A DNA stretch of 64,000 nt from Pleurodeles waltl (GCF_031143425.1 NC_090437.1:848607978-848671977); one strand, 5' to 3'. Positions 45,142 through 57,143 are shown, numbered from the stretch's first letter. Numbers and translations: made by a program. The notes: generated by a model not told the origin, from the sequence alone.

Positions 45142-47749
45142 CTATGGCTGTAAACTGGTAGTAGTGCCAGTGCTGGTGGGGGTGCTGCCAGTGGTGGAGG
45201 GAGGCTCCAGCCCTTCTCCTGCAGCCTCGGACGGCTGCCCACTGGGGCTGCTGGTAGTGGTACTACTGTCAGTGATGCAGGTGGCGGTGCTTGCGGCGGT
45301 GCCTGCGGCGGTGCAGGTGGCGGTGCTGCCCGCGGTGCAGGTGCCGGTGCTGCCAGTGGCGGGGAGAGGCTCCACCCCTTCTCCTGCAGCCTCGGGCGGC
45401 TGCCCCATGGGGCTGCTGCTGCTGACAGTAGTGGTGCTAGCGGCGGTGAAGGTGGCGGTGCAGGTGGCAGTGCTAACGGCGATGATGGTGGCGGTGCTGG
45501 CCGCGGTGCAGGTGGCGGTTCTGGCGGTTGTGCTGGTAGCCACCAGGCCTTCACCTGCAGCCTGGGACAGCTGAAGTGCCTTGCCTGGTGTTTTGTGCCC
45601 CTTCCTCACCTTGGCAGATGGTGATGTCACTTTGGGTCTGGAAGCTGGACTCTTTGAGTTGGCCTTGCTGGGTGGTTGTGGCTCCTTCCCCTTGCTGGAT
45701 GCCGTTCCCTTCTTCACCTTGCCAGTTAGCGGAATGGTTTTGGCCTTGGCAGGGGTTAGTGGCACACTGGCTGGGTTGATGGGTGCCCCCTTTGAGCCTC
45801 TGACAGCTGCAGGAACCACAGCGGACATGGACTTGGTGGCTGAGGTGCTGGGCTGGGTTTTGGCCACCCTGGCCCTAGGGGCAGGACGGGGGGAAGGGGT
45901 AGGGAAGAGGTCAATGTTTGCCAGGAAAAGCTTCTTAGGGACACTGGGGCGGGAAGAGGGAGAAGGTTTGGGAGTGGAGGAAGAGGGAGTGGTTGTAGGA
46001 GGTGTCTGTCTGCTGAGTTTGGGTGCAGGTGCATGGGCTGGATGCTGTTGTGAGGTGGATGGCTGTTGGGTGGGTGGGTGTTTGCATTTGTGTACTTTGG
46101 GAGGAGGGGTCACAGACACAGTGGGAGAGGACAGAGGGGACATGTGCATGGATGTGGGGGTGGTGACTGCCAGTGAAGGGTGTGTAGTGATGGGCGTGCT
46201 GGTGATGGAGGTAGTGGATGAGGATGTAGTGTATGCAGGTGTGAGTGGAGATGCTACTGGGACAGAGGTGGACGAGGAGGAGGAGGGGGACACAGTGGAG
46301 GCAGTGGATGTTGGTGTGTTTGCATGGGGATGGTGCTTGTGTGAGTGCCTGTGGGATGATGGGTGGTGCTTGTGTTTGCCTGAGCCACTTCTGTGTGTTA
46401 ATTTGGGTGAATGCTGGTCCGAAGGTGTGCTTGGGATAAGCTGGGGTTGAGGGATCTCAGGAGGTCAATAGCCTCCTCACTGTCTGGGCTGACTGGGGCA
46501 GGGCCTGAGGTGCCTGGGGCAAAGGAGTGCCCACCCTCCTGGTTGAGCAGGCACAGGAAACACGCTGAGGGGCTGCTGGGACGGCGGTGCTGGTAGGGGG
46601 TGTGGCGGCTGTAGCTGTTGTTGGGGTGGGCCCAGAGGTGTCCGCCACCACCAGAGAGCTTCCATCGGAGGTGAAGTCGCTGTCTTTAGTGCCCTCTCCT
46701 GTCCCCATCGTGGTGCTCCCTTCACCCTCCGTCCCACTGGTGCCCTCACCATCGGTGGATTGGGCCTCCAGGCCCATGTGGGATGCAGCCCCCTCTGTCG
46801 ACTCTGCTTCTCCGCCAGATGATGCTAATGCACACAAGGACAGGGTTACAAAACAAAAAGGAGGGAGACAGAGGATACACTTGGTCAATGCCAGCAACAA
46901 CACTACCGTTGGCGTATACAACTAACAGGGAACAGCCCTATGCACTATTCCATGCACTACCAGTTAGAATGCTAGTCACCAGCCCATGGGGTACAGTGCC
47001 TAACGCCATCAGCTGCACACCTGAAACAAACAGGGCCCTGACCAGTAGTCGATGCCCACTAACACTATTGGGGTTGGAGTGCTTCAGAGCCTGGCCAACA
47101 AGGGACCTACCCTGCCATGTTTGCCCTGGCCTAGGGGCACCCACAGTCCATCCTTGTGGCTGCTGTGATGCCCTCAAGGACCCATCCAACTCTGGATAGG
47201 CCACCGCCAGGATGCGGAACATCAGGGCGGTCAGGGTACGCCGGCATCCCTTCCTCGTTGGGAGGCCATCCCCAGCTGGGCCTCTGCAGTTTTCCTTGCC
47301 CAGCAGCACAGGTCCTCCCACCGTTTGTGGCAGTGGATGCTCCGCCTGTCAAAGACCCCCAGAGTGCGCACCTCCTTGGCGATGGCACGCCAAATACCCT
47401 TTTTCTGATGGACGCTGACCTGCAGGAAAAAGACAGCAGAAAAGGGAATTAGTTAACCATCTAGACTGTCAAACTCATGGCCCACCAGATCCCTCCCATC
47501 CCCTGACGCACATACATTGACCCCCATACATGCAGCACTCTGCCCAGGACGCCTCAGCCCCCCCCCTACATGTGGCTTACACACACAGCATTCCAAACAT
47601 TCATGGCCCACGCTTCATGCACACAGTGTACTCACCTGTTTGTCTGGAGGACCGTAGAGTAACGTGTACTGGGGTAGGACCCTATCCACCAGTCTCTCCA
47701 AATCCTCCGCAGTGAAAGCAGTGGCCCTTTACCCAGACACATGAGCCAT
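45142..47749 (-). pseudogene. Harbinger Myb/SANT-like gene 1, spliced, S/T/P-rich tail
   Basis: A four-part minus-strand gene is readable. Exon 1 (47,749-47,636) starts MAHVSG, then a stop, then AFTAEDLERLVDRVLPQ and TLLYGPPDKQ, ending at a gtgagt donor. Exon 2 (47,419-47,111) starts after tttttcctgcag with VSVHQKKGIWRAIAKEVRTL, then HCHKRWEDL, giving a Myb/SANT-like DNA-binding trihelix. After a one-base frame change it gives LMFRILAVAYPELDG. Exon 3 (46,824 to about 46,457) is an acidic Gly/Ser/Thr region (EGTSGTEGEGSTTMGTGEGT). A last open stretch (46,440-45,142) has a His-rich piece (GKHKHHPSSHRHSHKHHPH) and a long S/T/P- and K-rich tail. Harbinger elements are known to use a Myb-like partner to bring the transposase to nucleus and ends. 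The early stop and frameshift mean this copy is broken. Exon limits are inferred from GT-AG signals. Confidence 0.72.
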
Positions 47750-48130
47750 TGTCGCTTCCAGACACAGGTCACAGCAGCACTTGCAGTGTAGGTCCTCTCC
47801 TGTTGAAGGTCAGGTAGCAAGTGAGTGAATAGATAGAAAATGGCGGTCACATCCGCGGCGGTGCATACCGTCACCGCTGGCGTACATCAACATTGGCTCC
47901 TGGAACCCATAGGGCCCAATGATAACCAATGCGAAGTTGCGCGGCGGTCATCGACCGCCTACCGCAACAGCACACAACGCCAGCAGAATTACCTAATTTC
48001 CACTGGTCCCCCCTCACTGGTCATGCAGCCGCCATTTCAGGGGGGCACAGGCCATGGCACCTTACTGCGTCACAGCCGACATTGGCACATCAACTGACTC
48101 TTGGATTCACATACTGGTTCTGTAAAGGTA
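47750..48130. promoter_or_regulatory. Intergenic space between divergent Harbinger genes
   Basis: This ~400-bp space separates the starts of the minus-strand Myb/SANT gene 1 and the plus-strand transposase. The frame at 47,929-48,492 begins here, but its first 60 codons do not resemble transposase. It holds ggcggt and gcggcggt words. A shared promoter is likely by position; no TATA box stands out. Confidence 0.35.
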
Positions 48131-48192
48131 AAGATGCATCATTATTTCAATTGATGTGTGAATATGACCCTCTGCTCACCGGTTTCCTCCAT

Positions 48193-49626
48193 AGGCTTCA
48201 ACCTCTGAGGATGAATATGAGATGGAGACATCCTCCAGTTTACAGACCCCTGGTGGACCTTGCGATAATGGAGAACAAACACATTATCCTAACATACAGA
48301 CTTGATCGGGCCACAATCCTGGAACTGTGTGCCCAATTGGAGCCAGACCTGATGTCAGCTATCCTCCAGCCCACAGGTATCCCCCCTCTAGTGCAGCTCC
48401 TGTCAGTGCTCCATTTCCTGGCAAGTGGTTCCTTCCATGCAACAGTGGCCATGGCATCAGGGATGTCTCAGCCAATGTTCTCCAACATGTAGACAAGAGT
48501 GTTGTCAGCACAGATACATTGTATTCCCACATGTGTAGGATTTGGCCACAGTGAAAGCTGACTTTTATGCCCTGGGACACATCCCCAACATCATTGGTGC
48601 CATTGATGGTACACATGTAGCATTTGCCCCCCCCCAGAGAAATGAACAAGTATTCAGGAATAGAAAACGCTATCACTCTATGAATGTGCAGATGGTGTGT
48701 TTGGCGGACCAATACATCGCCCATGTAAATGTAAATTAGCACTTGTATAGCGCACTACTCACCCGTTAGGGTCTCAAGGCACTGTACTCATACCGCTATG
48801 GAACTCCTCCTGGCTTTTCCCTGTGAGGCGCCCACTCCTTAGCACACCCCCAGGGTGAAGCCAGGCATCCAAGCGCTGTTGGGGCCGTTGTGGAGATTAA
48901 GCAAGCTATTGCCCAGAGTTGCAGAGTGGGACCCATGAATTAGATTAGGCACCGAGGCGAGAATTATCTGGTCAAGGGGAATTGAGCCCAAGACCTGCCG
49001 AAGCAGGACTTGAACCCTGGTCTTGAGCCAGATCTCTGCTTCAGGGTCTGCCGCGCTAACCATTGAGCCACACTTCTCCACATGTGAATGCCAAATATCC
49101 AGGCTCTATGCATGATACATTTATCTTGAGGAATAGCAGCATCCCATATGTGATGGGCCAACTCCAGAGGCACCGGGTGTGGCTAATAGGTGAGCCCAAG
49201 GTCCCCACCCAGTATAAGTTGGTGTCTGGGTATAGGGCTGTCCCTAAGGGTTAGTGTGTGTCTAACAGTTATCCCTCGATGTTTTCAGGTGACTCTGGTT
49301 ACCCCAACCTCTCATGGCTACTGACCCCAGTGAGGAATGCCAGGACAAGAGCAGAGGAACATAACAATGAGGCACATGGGCGAACAAGGAGGATAATTGA
49401 AAGAACCTTTGGCCTCCTGAAGGCCAGGTTCCGGTGCCTCCATCTGACAGGTGGATCCCTGTACTACTCACCCAAGAAGGTGTGCCAGATCATCATTGCA
49501 TGTTGCATGATGCACAACCTGGCCTTGAGAAGCCAGGTGCCTTTTCTGAAGGAGGATGAGCCTGGACATGGTCTTGTGGCAGAGGTGGAGCCAGTGGACA
49601 GTGAGGAAGAAGAGGCAGTAGAATAA
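48193..49626 (+). pseudogene. HARBI1-type DDE transposase, disrupted by a SINE
   Basis: Transposase homology starts around 48,193 after a ttcctccatag acceptor-like site. ILELCAQLEPDL and LLSVLHFLASGSFHATVAMA lie in the N-terminal part. A stop and a frame change occur at 48,490-48,560. HIPNIIGAIDGTHVAF carries the first catalytic Asp (48,605). NEQVFRNRKRYHSMNVQMVC and AKYPGSMHDTFILRNS follow. A GT-AG intron (49,190-49,288) splits VWLIG from DSGYPNLSWLL, which carries the second Asp (49,291). RTRRIIERTFGLLKARFRCL carries the Glu (49,399), 35 residues later. The end is an acidic tail with a stop at 49,624. The DD35E triad is intact, but a 349-bp SINE at 48,732-49,080 and the upstream lesion break the gene. 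The enzyme would cut and rejoin DNA at the element ends. Confidence 0.92.
48732..49080 (-). mobile_element. tRNA-derived SINE
   Basis: On the minus strand the 5' end has an A-box-like tggctcaatggttagcg (about 49,072-49,056) and a B box ggttcaagtcc (49,016-49,006). These are tRNA promoter elements. The body ends with accctaacgggtgagtagtg, gcgctatacaagtgct and a tttaca-type tail. The flanks are catgtaaatg (48,722-48,731) and catgtgaatg (49,081-49,090), a 10-bp duplication with one mismatch. It lies within the transposase coding region. Confidence 0.88.
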
Positions 49627-50335
49627 GATGTGGACAACAGAGGTAATATTACACAGCAGTACTTCCAGTGACACACAGGTAGGACATTGTAACTTCACTC
49701 AACATTTCAGTTTTCTGTTTGACATTGAACATGGCAGCCTGATTTCCCTATATCGATGGCCACTTACTGTACCCTTTGGCATCTCTATTTTCAGATCTCT
49801 GTGGCCCACTCTGGCTCCTGGTATGTATACTGCTGCCCACTAAAGGACATTCCAATGTAAATATAACTGTACATATGACTTGCAATGTTTTCATAATGTT
49901 GTACTAATACATATTTGAATCATTTGACAGACTCCAGATTAGTATTTGTTCCAAGGGTGTTTATTTAAGTGCTCATAAGAAGAGGGGGATGTGCAATGGG
50001 CTGGGGTGATGGTGGAGGAATGTCCAGTTAGAGTTCAGTCTCTTGGTATCACAGGTGCATTGTCCAATGGGGCATAGGAAGGGGAGTAATTGTAGTTCAG
50101 GTGGACAGGGTGACAGAGTGGGATAGAAGGGTGACAATCAGGACAGTCTTATTTCCTGGCGGGGTCTTGTCAATGTTCTCCGGCTTCTGCCTGTATCGCA
50201 GGGACCATTTGCAGGGTGGTTCTCCATCTGCAGGGGGTGGGGTGCTGGTGACCTGTTGTTCCTGTGGCGGGCCTCCTGTCTACCAGCGCCATCAGAGGTG
50301 GAGGGCTGTTCTTCGGTGTGGCTAGTGTCAAGGGC
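49627..50335. other. Harbinger interior without a clear gene
   Basis: This lies between the 3' ends of the transposase and Myb/SANT gene 2, which converge. It probably contains both 3' untranslated regions. No domain is seen. Confidence 0.5.
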
Positions 50336-51715
50336 TCATTGGTGTGCCACTGCCTCCCTCATGCTGTTGGCCATGTCAGCCAGCACCCCTGCAATGGTGA
50401 CCAGGATGGTGTAGATGTGTTTGAGGTCCTCCCTGATCCCCAGGTACTGTCCCTCCTGCAGCCGCTGGGTCTCCTGCAACTTGGCCAGTATCTGGCCCAT
50501 CATCTCCTGGGATTGGTGGTATGCTCCCAGGATGTTGGTCAGTGCCTCCTGGAGAGTGGGTTCCCTGGGCCTGTCCTCCCCTGTCGCACAGCAGTCCTCC
50601 CAGCTTCTCTGTTGTACTGTGCCTCTGTCCCCTGAACCGTGTGCCCAATGCCACTGACCCCAGGTCCCTGATCGTCCTGGGTTTATGGGGTTGCCTGGGG
50701 TCCCTGTAGTGGTGCACACACTGCTGATTGACGTGTCCTGAGGACAGTGGCATGGGCCTGCTTGGTGGGTGCTGTGGTGGTGTTTCCTTAGGGGGGAGGC
50801 TCTGTGGTGGGTTGGGACTGTGGCAGAGAAACCGACTGACCAGAGGTCCCTAATGGGCCAGGTTGGTCATCGTGATCCAGGTGTGCAGAGATACTGTCAT
50901 CACTGTGGACCTCTTCTGGTGGGGGACTGGATGTTGCTGGCAACTCCTCTCCGATTACATTGAGTAGGGGTCCTCTGGGGATGCAAATGCAGTGTTACTG
51001 TATCTGCTTGTCCCATCTTGTGCATGGGTGTGTTTCCCTGTATAGTTGTGATTGCCCTGTCAGCTTTGCCTTGTGTGCGTGGTGATTTTGTGGGCTAGGT
51101 GATTCTCTCTAAGGGGCATGCTGTGGTGATGGGTGTCCATGCAGGTCTGTGATGGGAATTCATGGATTGTTGTGGCATGCAGGGCTTGGTATTGGGATGA
51201 GTGGGTTGTGATAGTGGGGTATGTGTGAGGTGGTGGGTTGATAAGGGTGTGGGTAGGGGTGGGAGTTTGTGATGGCATACAGATAGAGTGGGGAATAAAG
51301 TAGTGAACATTTGACTTACCAGGGTCCAGTCCTCCTGGGGCTCCTGTGAGGCCCTCAGGATGCATAATTGCCAAGACTTGCTCCTCTCATGTTGTTTGTT
51401 GGGGGGGCAGGAGGTGAGGGTCCACCGCCAGTCCTCTGTACAGCTACCTGGTGTCTTGCAACCACCGAACGCATCTTCCCCCATATGTCATTCCACCTCT
51501 TCTTGATGTTATCCCTTGTTCTGGGGTACTGTCCCATGGCATTGACCCTGTCCACGATTCTCTGCCATAGCTCCATCTTCCTAGCAATGGACATCTGCTG
51601 CACCTATGATCCGAAAAGCTGTGGCTCTACCCGGATGATTTCCTCCACCATGAACCTTAGCTCCTCCTCTGAAAACCTGGGGTGTCTTTGGGGTGCCCTC
51701 GATGTGGTGTGAGTG
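50336..51715 (-). pseudogene. Harbinger Myb/SANT-like gene 2
   Basis: Read from 51,715, the minus strand gives RHPRFSEEELRFMVEEIIRV, a stop after QLFGS, then MSIARKMELWQRIVDRVNAM and RTRDNIKKRWNDIWGKMRSV. This is a Myb/SANT-like domain with the spaced Trp residues of the fold (W at WQRIV and RWNDIW). VQRTGGGPSPPAP follows. A second part (50,719-50,336) reads EALTNILGAYHQSQEMMGQI, LAKLQETQRLQEGQYLGIRE and DLKHIYTILVTIAGVLADMA. It is probably a coiled-coil C-terminus, joined by splicing; the junction lies near 51,340-50,740 and is not defined. It is the typical Harbinger accessory DNA-binding protein. One premature stop is visible. It is distinct in sequence from Myb/SANT gene 1. Confidence 0.78.
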
Positions 51716-52264
51716 CTATGTGTGATGGTGTGTAGGGTGATGTGTTTGGGTGTGTGGTGTGAGGTGCGTGGATGGTGTATGGGTGATGGTGTTCTGTTGC
51801 TCAGATTGAGTGGATGCTCCTGGCTTGTGTCTCTCTCTTTTGGCTATCCTTTTTTTCATTTAAATGGTTGTGGGTAATGTGGGTGTGTTTTTTTATATTG
51901 GATTGGGTGTGTGGGTGTGGTGTGTGTCAGGTGTGTATAGTCTGAATTGTCCAATGAGGTGTAGTTTTGTAAGTGTGTGTGTATTTTGAGCGCTACGGTG
52001 TGTACTGCCAATGTTTTACCGTGGTTGAAAGACCGCGGCAGTGATTGTTGGGTCCTGATACCGTTGGTGTATTCCTGTTGGGTTTTGGTACCGCCAGTTT
52101 ATCACTGACCTTTGGTGTGGTGGACTTGTGAGGTGTCTGTATAGTAGCAGATTTCTCTGTGTGGGTCATAATACCCGTAGCGGAATACCGCCATGATCAC
52201 GGTATGTTGGTGGCTGTCAGCACAGCGGTAGGCGGCATTTACCGCCAGGGTTGTGATGAGGGCC
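51716..52264. other. Right subterminal region of the Harbinger
   Basis: The region is TG-rich (gtgtgggtgtggtgtg) and then carries dispersed taccg/cggta words up to the right terminal repeat. The words resemble those in the left subterminal region (43,650-43,800) and could be protein-binding sites. Confidence 0.5.
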
Positions 52265-52267
52265 TAT

Positions 52268-53129
52268 GGAGGCACACTGCGCCACAGGAGCTTCATTTCT
52301 TTTGATGCTTTGGTTGCACTGTGTTCCAGCCCAGATTTACAAGGCGATGCAAAGCCACCTTTTGGTGTTCCCACGCAACACCCATGGAACCTAAAGTTAT
52401 CTGACGCATTCCCAGATTTACAAGTCTGGTACTGATGCAGATTCCTACACCACCTCAAGGGTGACATAAGAATGATGCAATGGGGATAAATATTTTTATT
52501 CATTTCAGCAGCACACATAGAAAGAGGAAAACACCTCTTGCGATTTTTCCCAATCCTTGCGTGTGTAAGGGTGCCTGCGTTGACGATAGGCACCAGTTTG
52601 TGTGCCAGCAGTGGGGGAGAGTACAGAAATGTGCTGTATCTTGTAGTTGCTGCTTGTTATTTTCTAGACTTTACTATCACTTTTTTCAAATTAAATTACA
52701 TTGAGAGAAATTAAATGAATATCAAAATAAATGCAGGTTGCGTTTTCTGAAGACAATTAAGAATAACACGCATTTCAAAACTTGATCTTCTGTGCAAACA
52801 GCTTTCTGGGGTTCTTGTACAGAAGGTGCTGTAAGGCACATTTTGTAATATCAAAAGTGATCTGCTCACTTAGCAGCACACATATATGTTAACTGATTTG
52901 AGTGGTAACATGCTGCTTTGCAACTAAAGAAATCCCTCTTTCTATGTCAACACCTATGCACAGCCAGAGACTCTGCAATTACTCATTAAACGTGCTCCAC
53001 CGTGGAGGCAGAGAACATTGTGTGTTCCTGAAACACTTAGGGAGGGATTACAGATGACTTAGAGACACTTAGAGAGAACCCTTTGGAAATGTACACTGGG
53101 GTCTCCCTAGAGCCTTTCCAACTGAAAGC
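52268..53129. other. Remnant small element, then unassigned sequence
   Basis: 52,300-52,480 contains agatttacaaggcgatgcaa and agatttacaagtctggtact, typical words of the gatgca-rich MITE family at 21,204-29,163. Ends are not resolved. The remainder has no recognisable feature. Confidence 0.45.
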
Positions 53130-55352
53130 TGTTAGACCGGGCATCCTTGGCATAGTTTCCCCTGTCTTTCTGCCTCTGCTTCCTATTTGTTGACTGTGTG
53201 CTGAACTTTGTTTTTGCTGTTTTTGGTACTCTGGGCACTCTACCACTGCTGACCAGTGCTAAAGTGCAAGTGTGCCCTGTGTAAATAGTATGTGTAATTG
53301 GCTTGTCCATGATTGGCATATTTGATGTACTAGTAAGTCTCTAGTAAAGTGTACTAGAGGTGCCCAGGGCCTGTAAAGCAAGTGCAACTAGTGGGCCTGC
53401 AGCACTGATTGTGCCACCCACACGAGTAGCCCTGTAAAAATGGCTCAGACCAGCCACTGCAGTGTCTGTGTGTGCAGTTTTAAACTGACAATTCGACCTG
53501 GCAAGATCACCCACTTGCCAGGCCCAAACCTTTCCTTTGTTACATATAAGGCACTGCTAATGTAGGCCATAGGTAGCCCAATGGGCAGGGTGCATTGTAT
53601 GTTAAAGGTAGGACATGTAGTCATGTGTTTTACATGTCCTGAACGTGAAATATTGCCAAAAGCGGTTTTCACTGTTGCAAGGCCTAACTCTCTCATAGGT
53701 TAACATGGGGACTACCTTCAAATACCTTTTACGTGTGGTTTCCCATTGGAAGCAGTTAGAGATATGGAGTTTGGGGTCTCTGAACTCACAATTTAGAAAT
53801 ACATCCTTTGGTAAAGTTCGTTTTTAGATTGTCAGTTTGAAAATGCCACTTTTAGAAAGTGGGCATGTTCTTGCTTAAACCATTATGTGACTCTGCCTGC
53901 TTGTGTATTCCCTGTCTGGGTCAGACTGACAGTTGGGCTATTTTTGAATCTCCACTAGACAGCAACACAAAGGGATCTGCGGTATAACCTGACGGGGCTA
54001 GAATGGAGGGAGGAGCTCACACTTACACCTGAATGGTCTGTGTTCGCCCTCATACAATGCAGTCTCCAAACCCCTGGTGTGTGTCTGGGGCCAGACCTGG
54101 GCAAGGCAGGATCTTGTGAAGTTTACCTCTTCAAAGGCAGAATGGGGTATAAGAAGTGGACCCAAAACGCCAGATTTTTAGATTACTTCCGGATTCAAGA
54201 GGAACCTCTGCCAAGGAGAAGAGTTGAGCTGGAGGAGGAGTACTGCCCCTTTGCCTGTGACTGTGCTTTGCTGGGTTGGCTTGCAGTTGCAGCTTCTGCC
54301 AGAAAGAGGACAAAAACCGGACTTTGTGGTATATTCCTACTTGCGAAGTGTCTCCAAGGGCTTGGACTGAGCTTGCCTCCTGTTTTGTAGTCTCAGGGCT
54401 ATCAAAGACTTCCTCGGCCAGCACCTGGGCTCTCTGCTGAGACTCCTACCCTGCCAAGTGGTGCCCTATCCAGTCCCTTAGCCCTTGAAAGCTAAAGTTG
54501 ATGAAACCAAGATGGAAATCCACATACAGAAGACATGCGGGGAAAATTTTGGTGCACCACCTGCAAAGCGGCTGTAAAAATGACGCTCCGTCTGCATCAC
54601 AGCTGAGAAATCCACTCACCACCTGCGTTGCAGCTGGGAAATCGATGCATCACCTGCATCGCAGCTGGAGGAATAACTCAACACCCACTTTCAGCTGCTG
54701 AAATCAACGCAAGCCCCAGGCAGCGCGGTTCCTCATCACTGTGTGGCCGGATTTCGCATGCATTGTCACTGTGCGTCAAAACGAACGTGAACCTGCATGG
54801 GCCCAAGGTGCACGTCTGGAAATCAACACATCGCTCTCCTCCGGGAGGGAAAAACAAAGCATTGCCTTCCCAACTGGAAAAGAAATGATGCACGCCCTCA
54901 CTTGCGAGTATGGAATCGATGCATCACTGACATTTCCGATGAATGCTCACCCGTCCAGCTTTATTTTTTGATGCAAACCAGGTACTTTGTGTAACATCAA
55001 TGAATCCATTGTTTTCTATGGAATAAGACTCTTTTTAATTTAAAATTCATAACTTTACTTGTGTATGTTGGATTTTTGTCGTTTTGGTCTTGTTTAATTT
55101 AGATAAATATTGGCTATTTTTCTAAACTGGTGGGGTGTCCATTTTGTAGTGTTTTCACTGTATTACTGTGTGTTTTGCTACAAATACTTTACACATTGCC
55201 TTTGAGATAAGCCTGACTGGCTGTGCTGAGCTACCATGGAGATGAGCAGCGGTTAGCTTAAGTGTATATTTCCGTTGCCCTGATTAGAGTGAGGGTCCTT
55301 GCTTGGACAGAGTGCAAACTAACTGCCACCCAGAGACCCAATTCTCTAAACA
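53130..55352 (+). repeat. Long LTR-like unit, plus orientation (TG...CA)
   Basis: It begins tgttagaccgggcatcc and ends attctctaaaca, with TG...CA termini typical of an LTR. It aligns along its whole length with 58,483-60,572 in the opposite orientation. The interior contains a series of decayed CpG-type motifs (aaatcgatgcatcacctgc) near 54,560-54,730. No coding domain is present; frames such as 54,040-54,390 are artefacts. Flanking 5-bp sequences do not match, so a solo LTR is only inferred. Confidence 0.75.
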
Positions 55353-57143
55353 TGCACTCCCAACATCTGACCCTTGAGTGTGGCCATGTAAGCCCCATGG
55401 GAAGGTTTGAGAAGTTAAAAACTGTCCCCACCCTGGTGTATCCAAAAGTGGTTCCTTCCAAAGGGCCATCTTCAAAGAGAGAGATCAGCAGTTTAATACG
55501 CTACTTTATGACCTATGGCACGCACTCCTGCACAACGCGTAATTATCAAAAAGGGCTTCCTTTTTAGTACAACCGTGCAGACAGCAATGTTGTGTGCATG
55601 GCACATATGCAGTCCTGCGTGCTTTAATGAAACAAGGATGTTTGCAAGGATATCTTACCAAGATTAGTTATATATAGTTTCTTTCTCCACAAATTACATT
55701 GCACAAGGTCATTTGCCTGGTTAGGTTAATTTCAAATAAAATGTGCGTCATTTTCACCCCCTGTACATCTGTGAGCCCTTCATGCCAAAACAGCAACATT
55801 CGCATTTATTTAACTGTTTAAAGAATTATTAGCAGCTCCACCTAGAACTCTACAATTAGCAAACATAAATTTTAGTTGTGAAATTAGACATATTATTTTT
55901 GTGTTAGCATCTTTGGGCACTCATGTAAGCATATTTTCACAATTCCTAAACACCTTTTCAATGAATATATTTCGAAGTAGAGCATTGCTGTGAAAAATAT
56001 TTGTAGCTATTTTTCCAACAGAGGTATTTTGTTTAGGATAGTTCTCCTTAACCCATTCAAATTTGTAGTAGATTAGGATGTTGAGAAACAATGTAAAAAT
56101 ATTCAGAGCATGCCTTGGGCAGTTGATCAGAATTTGTTACAAGCTAAACAAGGCATCACATTTTCAAAGAAGTGCACACTTTCTGTAGTTCTGTTAAAAA
56201 ACAAAAAAAACAACGTGTTGAGCTTTTCATCCACCCCTCCCCCCCCAGCGCAGTTCAAGCTATGTGACAAGAATTTCACTAATAGCTCGTAAAACGTGCT
56301 TCTTACATGGAACTAAATCAATGTACAAGAGTTTATGCACGCTAAATAATAAATGATCTCAGGCTGGCAAGGATGTCTTCTCCTGAGATCTGTTCCCAAT
56401 TTACTGTATATTTTTGTGTTCCATTCCATTGTATAACGCCAGCTGGCATGCATTATAGAGAAATTACTTTTTGCAAACATATTTTTGCCTCAAAAGTGAA
56501 GACAGTTGAATTTTTTTCACAGATGCTGTAATGTTCCTCACTCTTCCACATACAACATTAAATCGACAAGCAGTCAGTGAAATGCCTTGTGGGCAAGAAT
56601 GTATGTCTTTACAACACATGCAATTACCATGCATGGCTTTTCCTCGCAGCCTTTACCATGCAGAATTCTTTACCATGTATGCTTTTACCATGCATCGCAT
56701 TACCACACATAGAAAGTATATATTAGGTATGTATCATTTTTTTCTTTTGATTACTTAATTTATATTTTTTTAAGGGAAACCTCTCACGCTCCCCATGTTT
56801 TTAATTTACTCCTATCCTCACTTTAACACTACCCACCACTAATCCCTAAAATTACTTTACCTCCCCTTTCATCTACCCACCCCAAACCATAATATTACTC
56901 TTACTTTCCTTTACCACTACCCACCCCTAAACCCTTAAATTTCCTTTATCTCCCTTTACCACTTCCCACCCCTAAAATCTAAAATTACCCTTAACTGTCT
57001 GTACCACTACCCACACCTAAACCCTTTTTTTAAATTATATATAAATTATGTCACTCAAATAAAAATGTACTTATCTGCATTGTAATGGCATGTGTGGTAA
57101 ATACTTCGTTGTGGAGGCTGTTTACTATTGGTAACATAACTTA
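55353..57143. other. Mostly unassigned; short tandem repeats
   Basis: 56,620-56,720 has a run of accatgcat-type words. 56,800-57,030 has about four diverged units of ~58 bp (actacccacccctaaaccct). The rest is AT-rich without recognisable genes. Confidence 0.6.

Larger units (their letters stand above)
43634..52264. mobile_element. 8.63-kb PIF/Harbinger DNA transposon
   Basis: The left end reads ggcgctcattacaaccctgg. The right end, reversed, reads ggccctcatcacaaccctgg, a match at all but two positions, and both continue cgg. TAT flanks both sides (43,631-43,633 and 52,265-52,267), the 3-bp duplication expected for this superfamily. Inside are a HARBI1-type transposase on the plus strand and two Myb/SANT-like genes on the minus strand, with subterminal tandem repeats near the left end. 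The transposase is broken by a SINE, so this copy cannot move itself. Confidence 0.92.

Noticed and set aside
45581..46450. 289-codon plus-strand frame
   Set aside because: It is the antisense shadow of the low-complexity Myb/SANT gene 1 tail.
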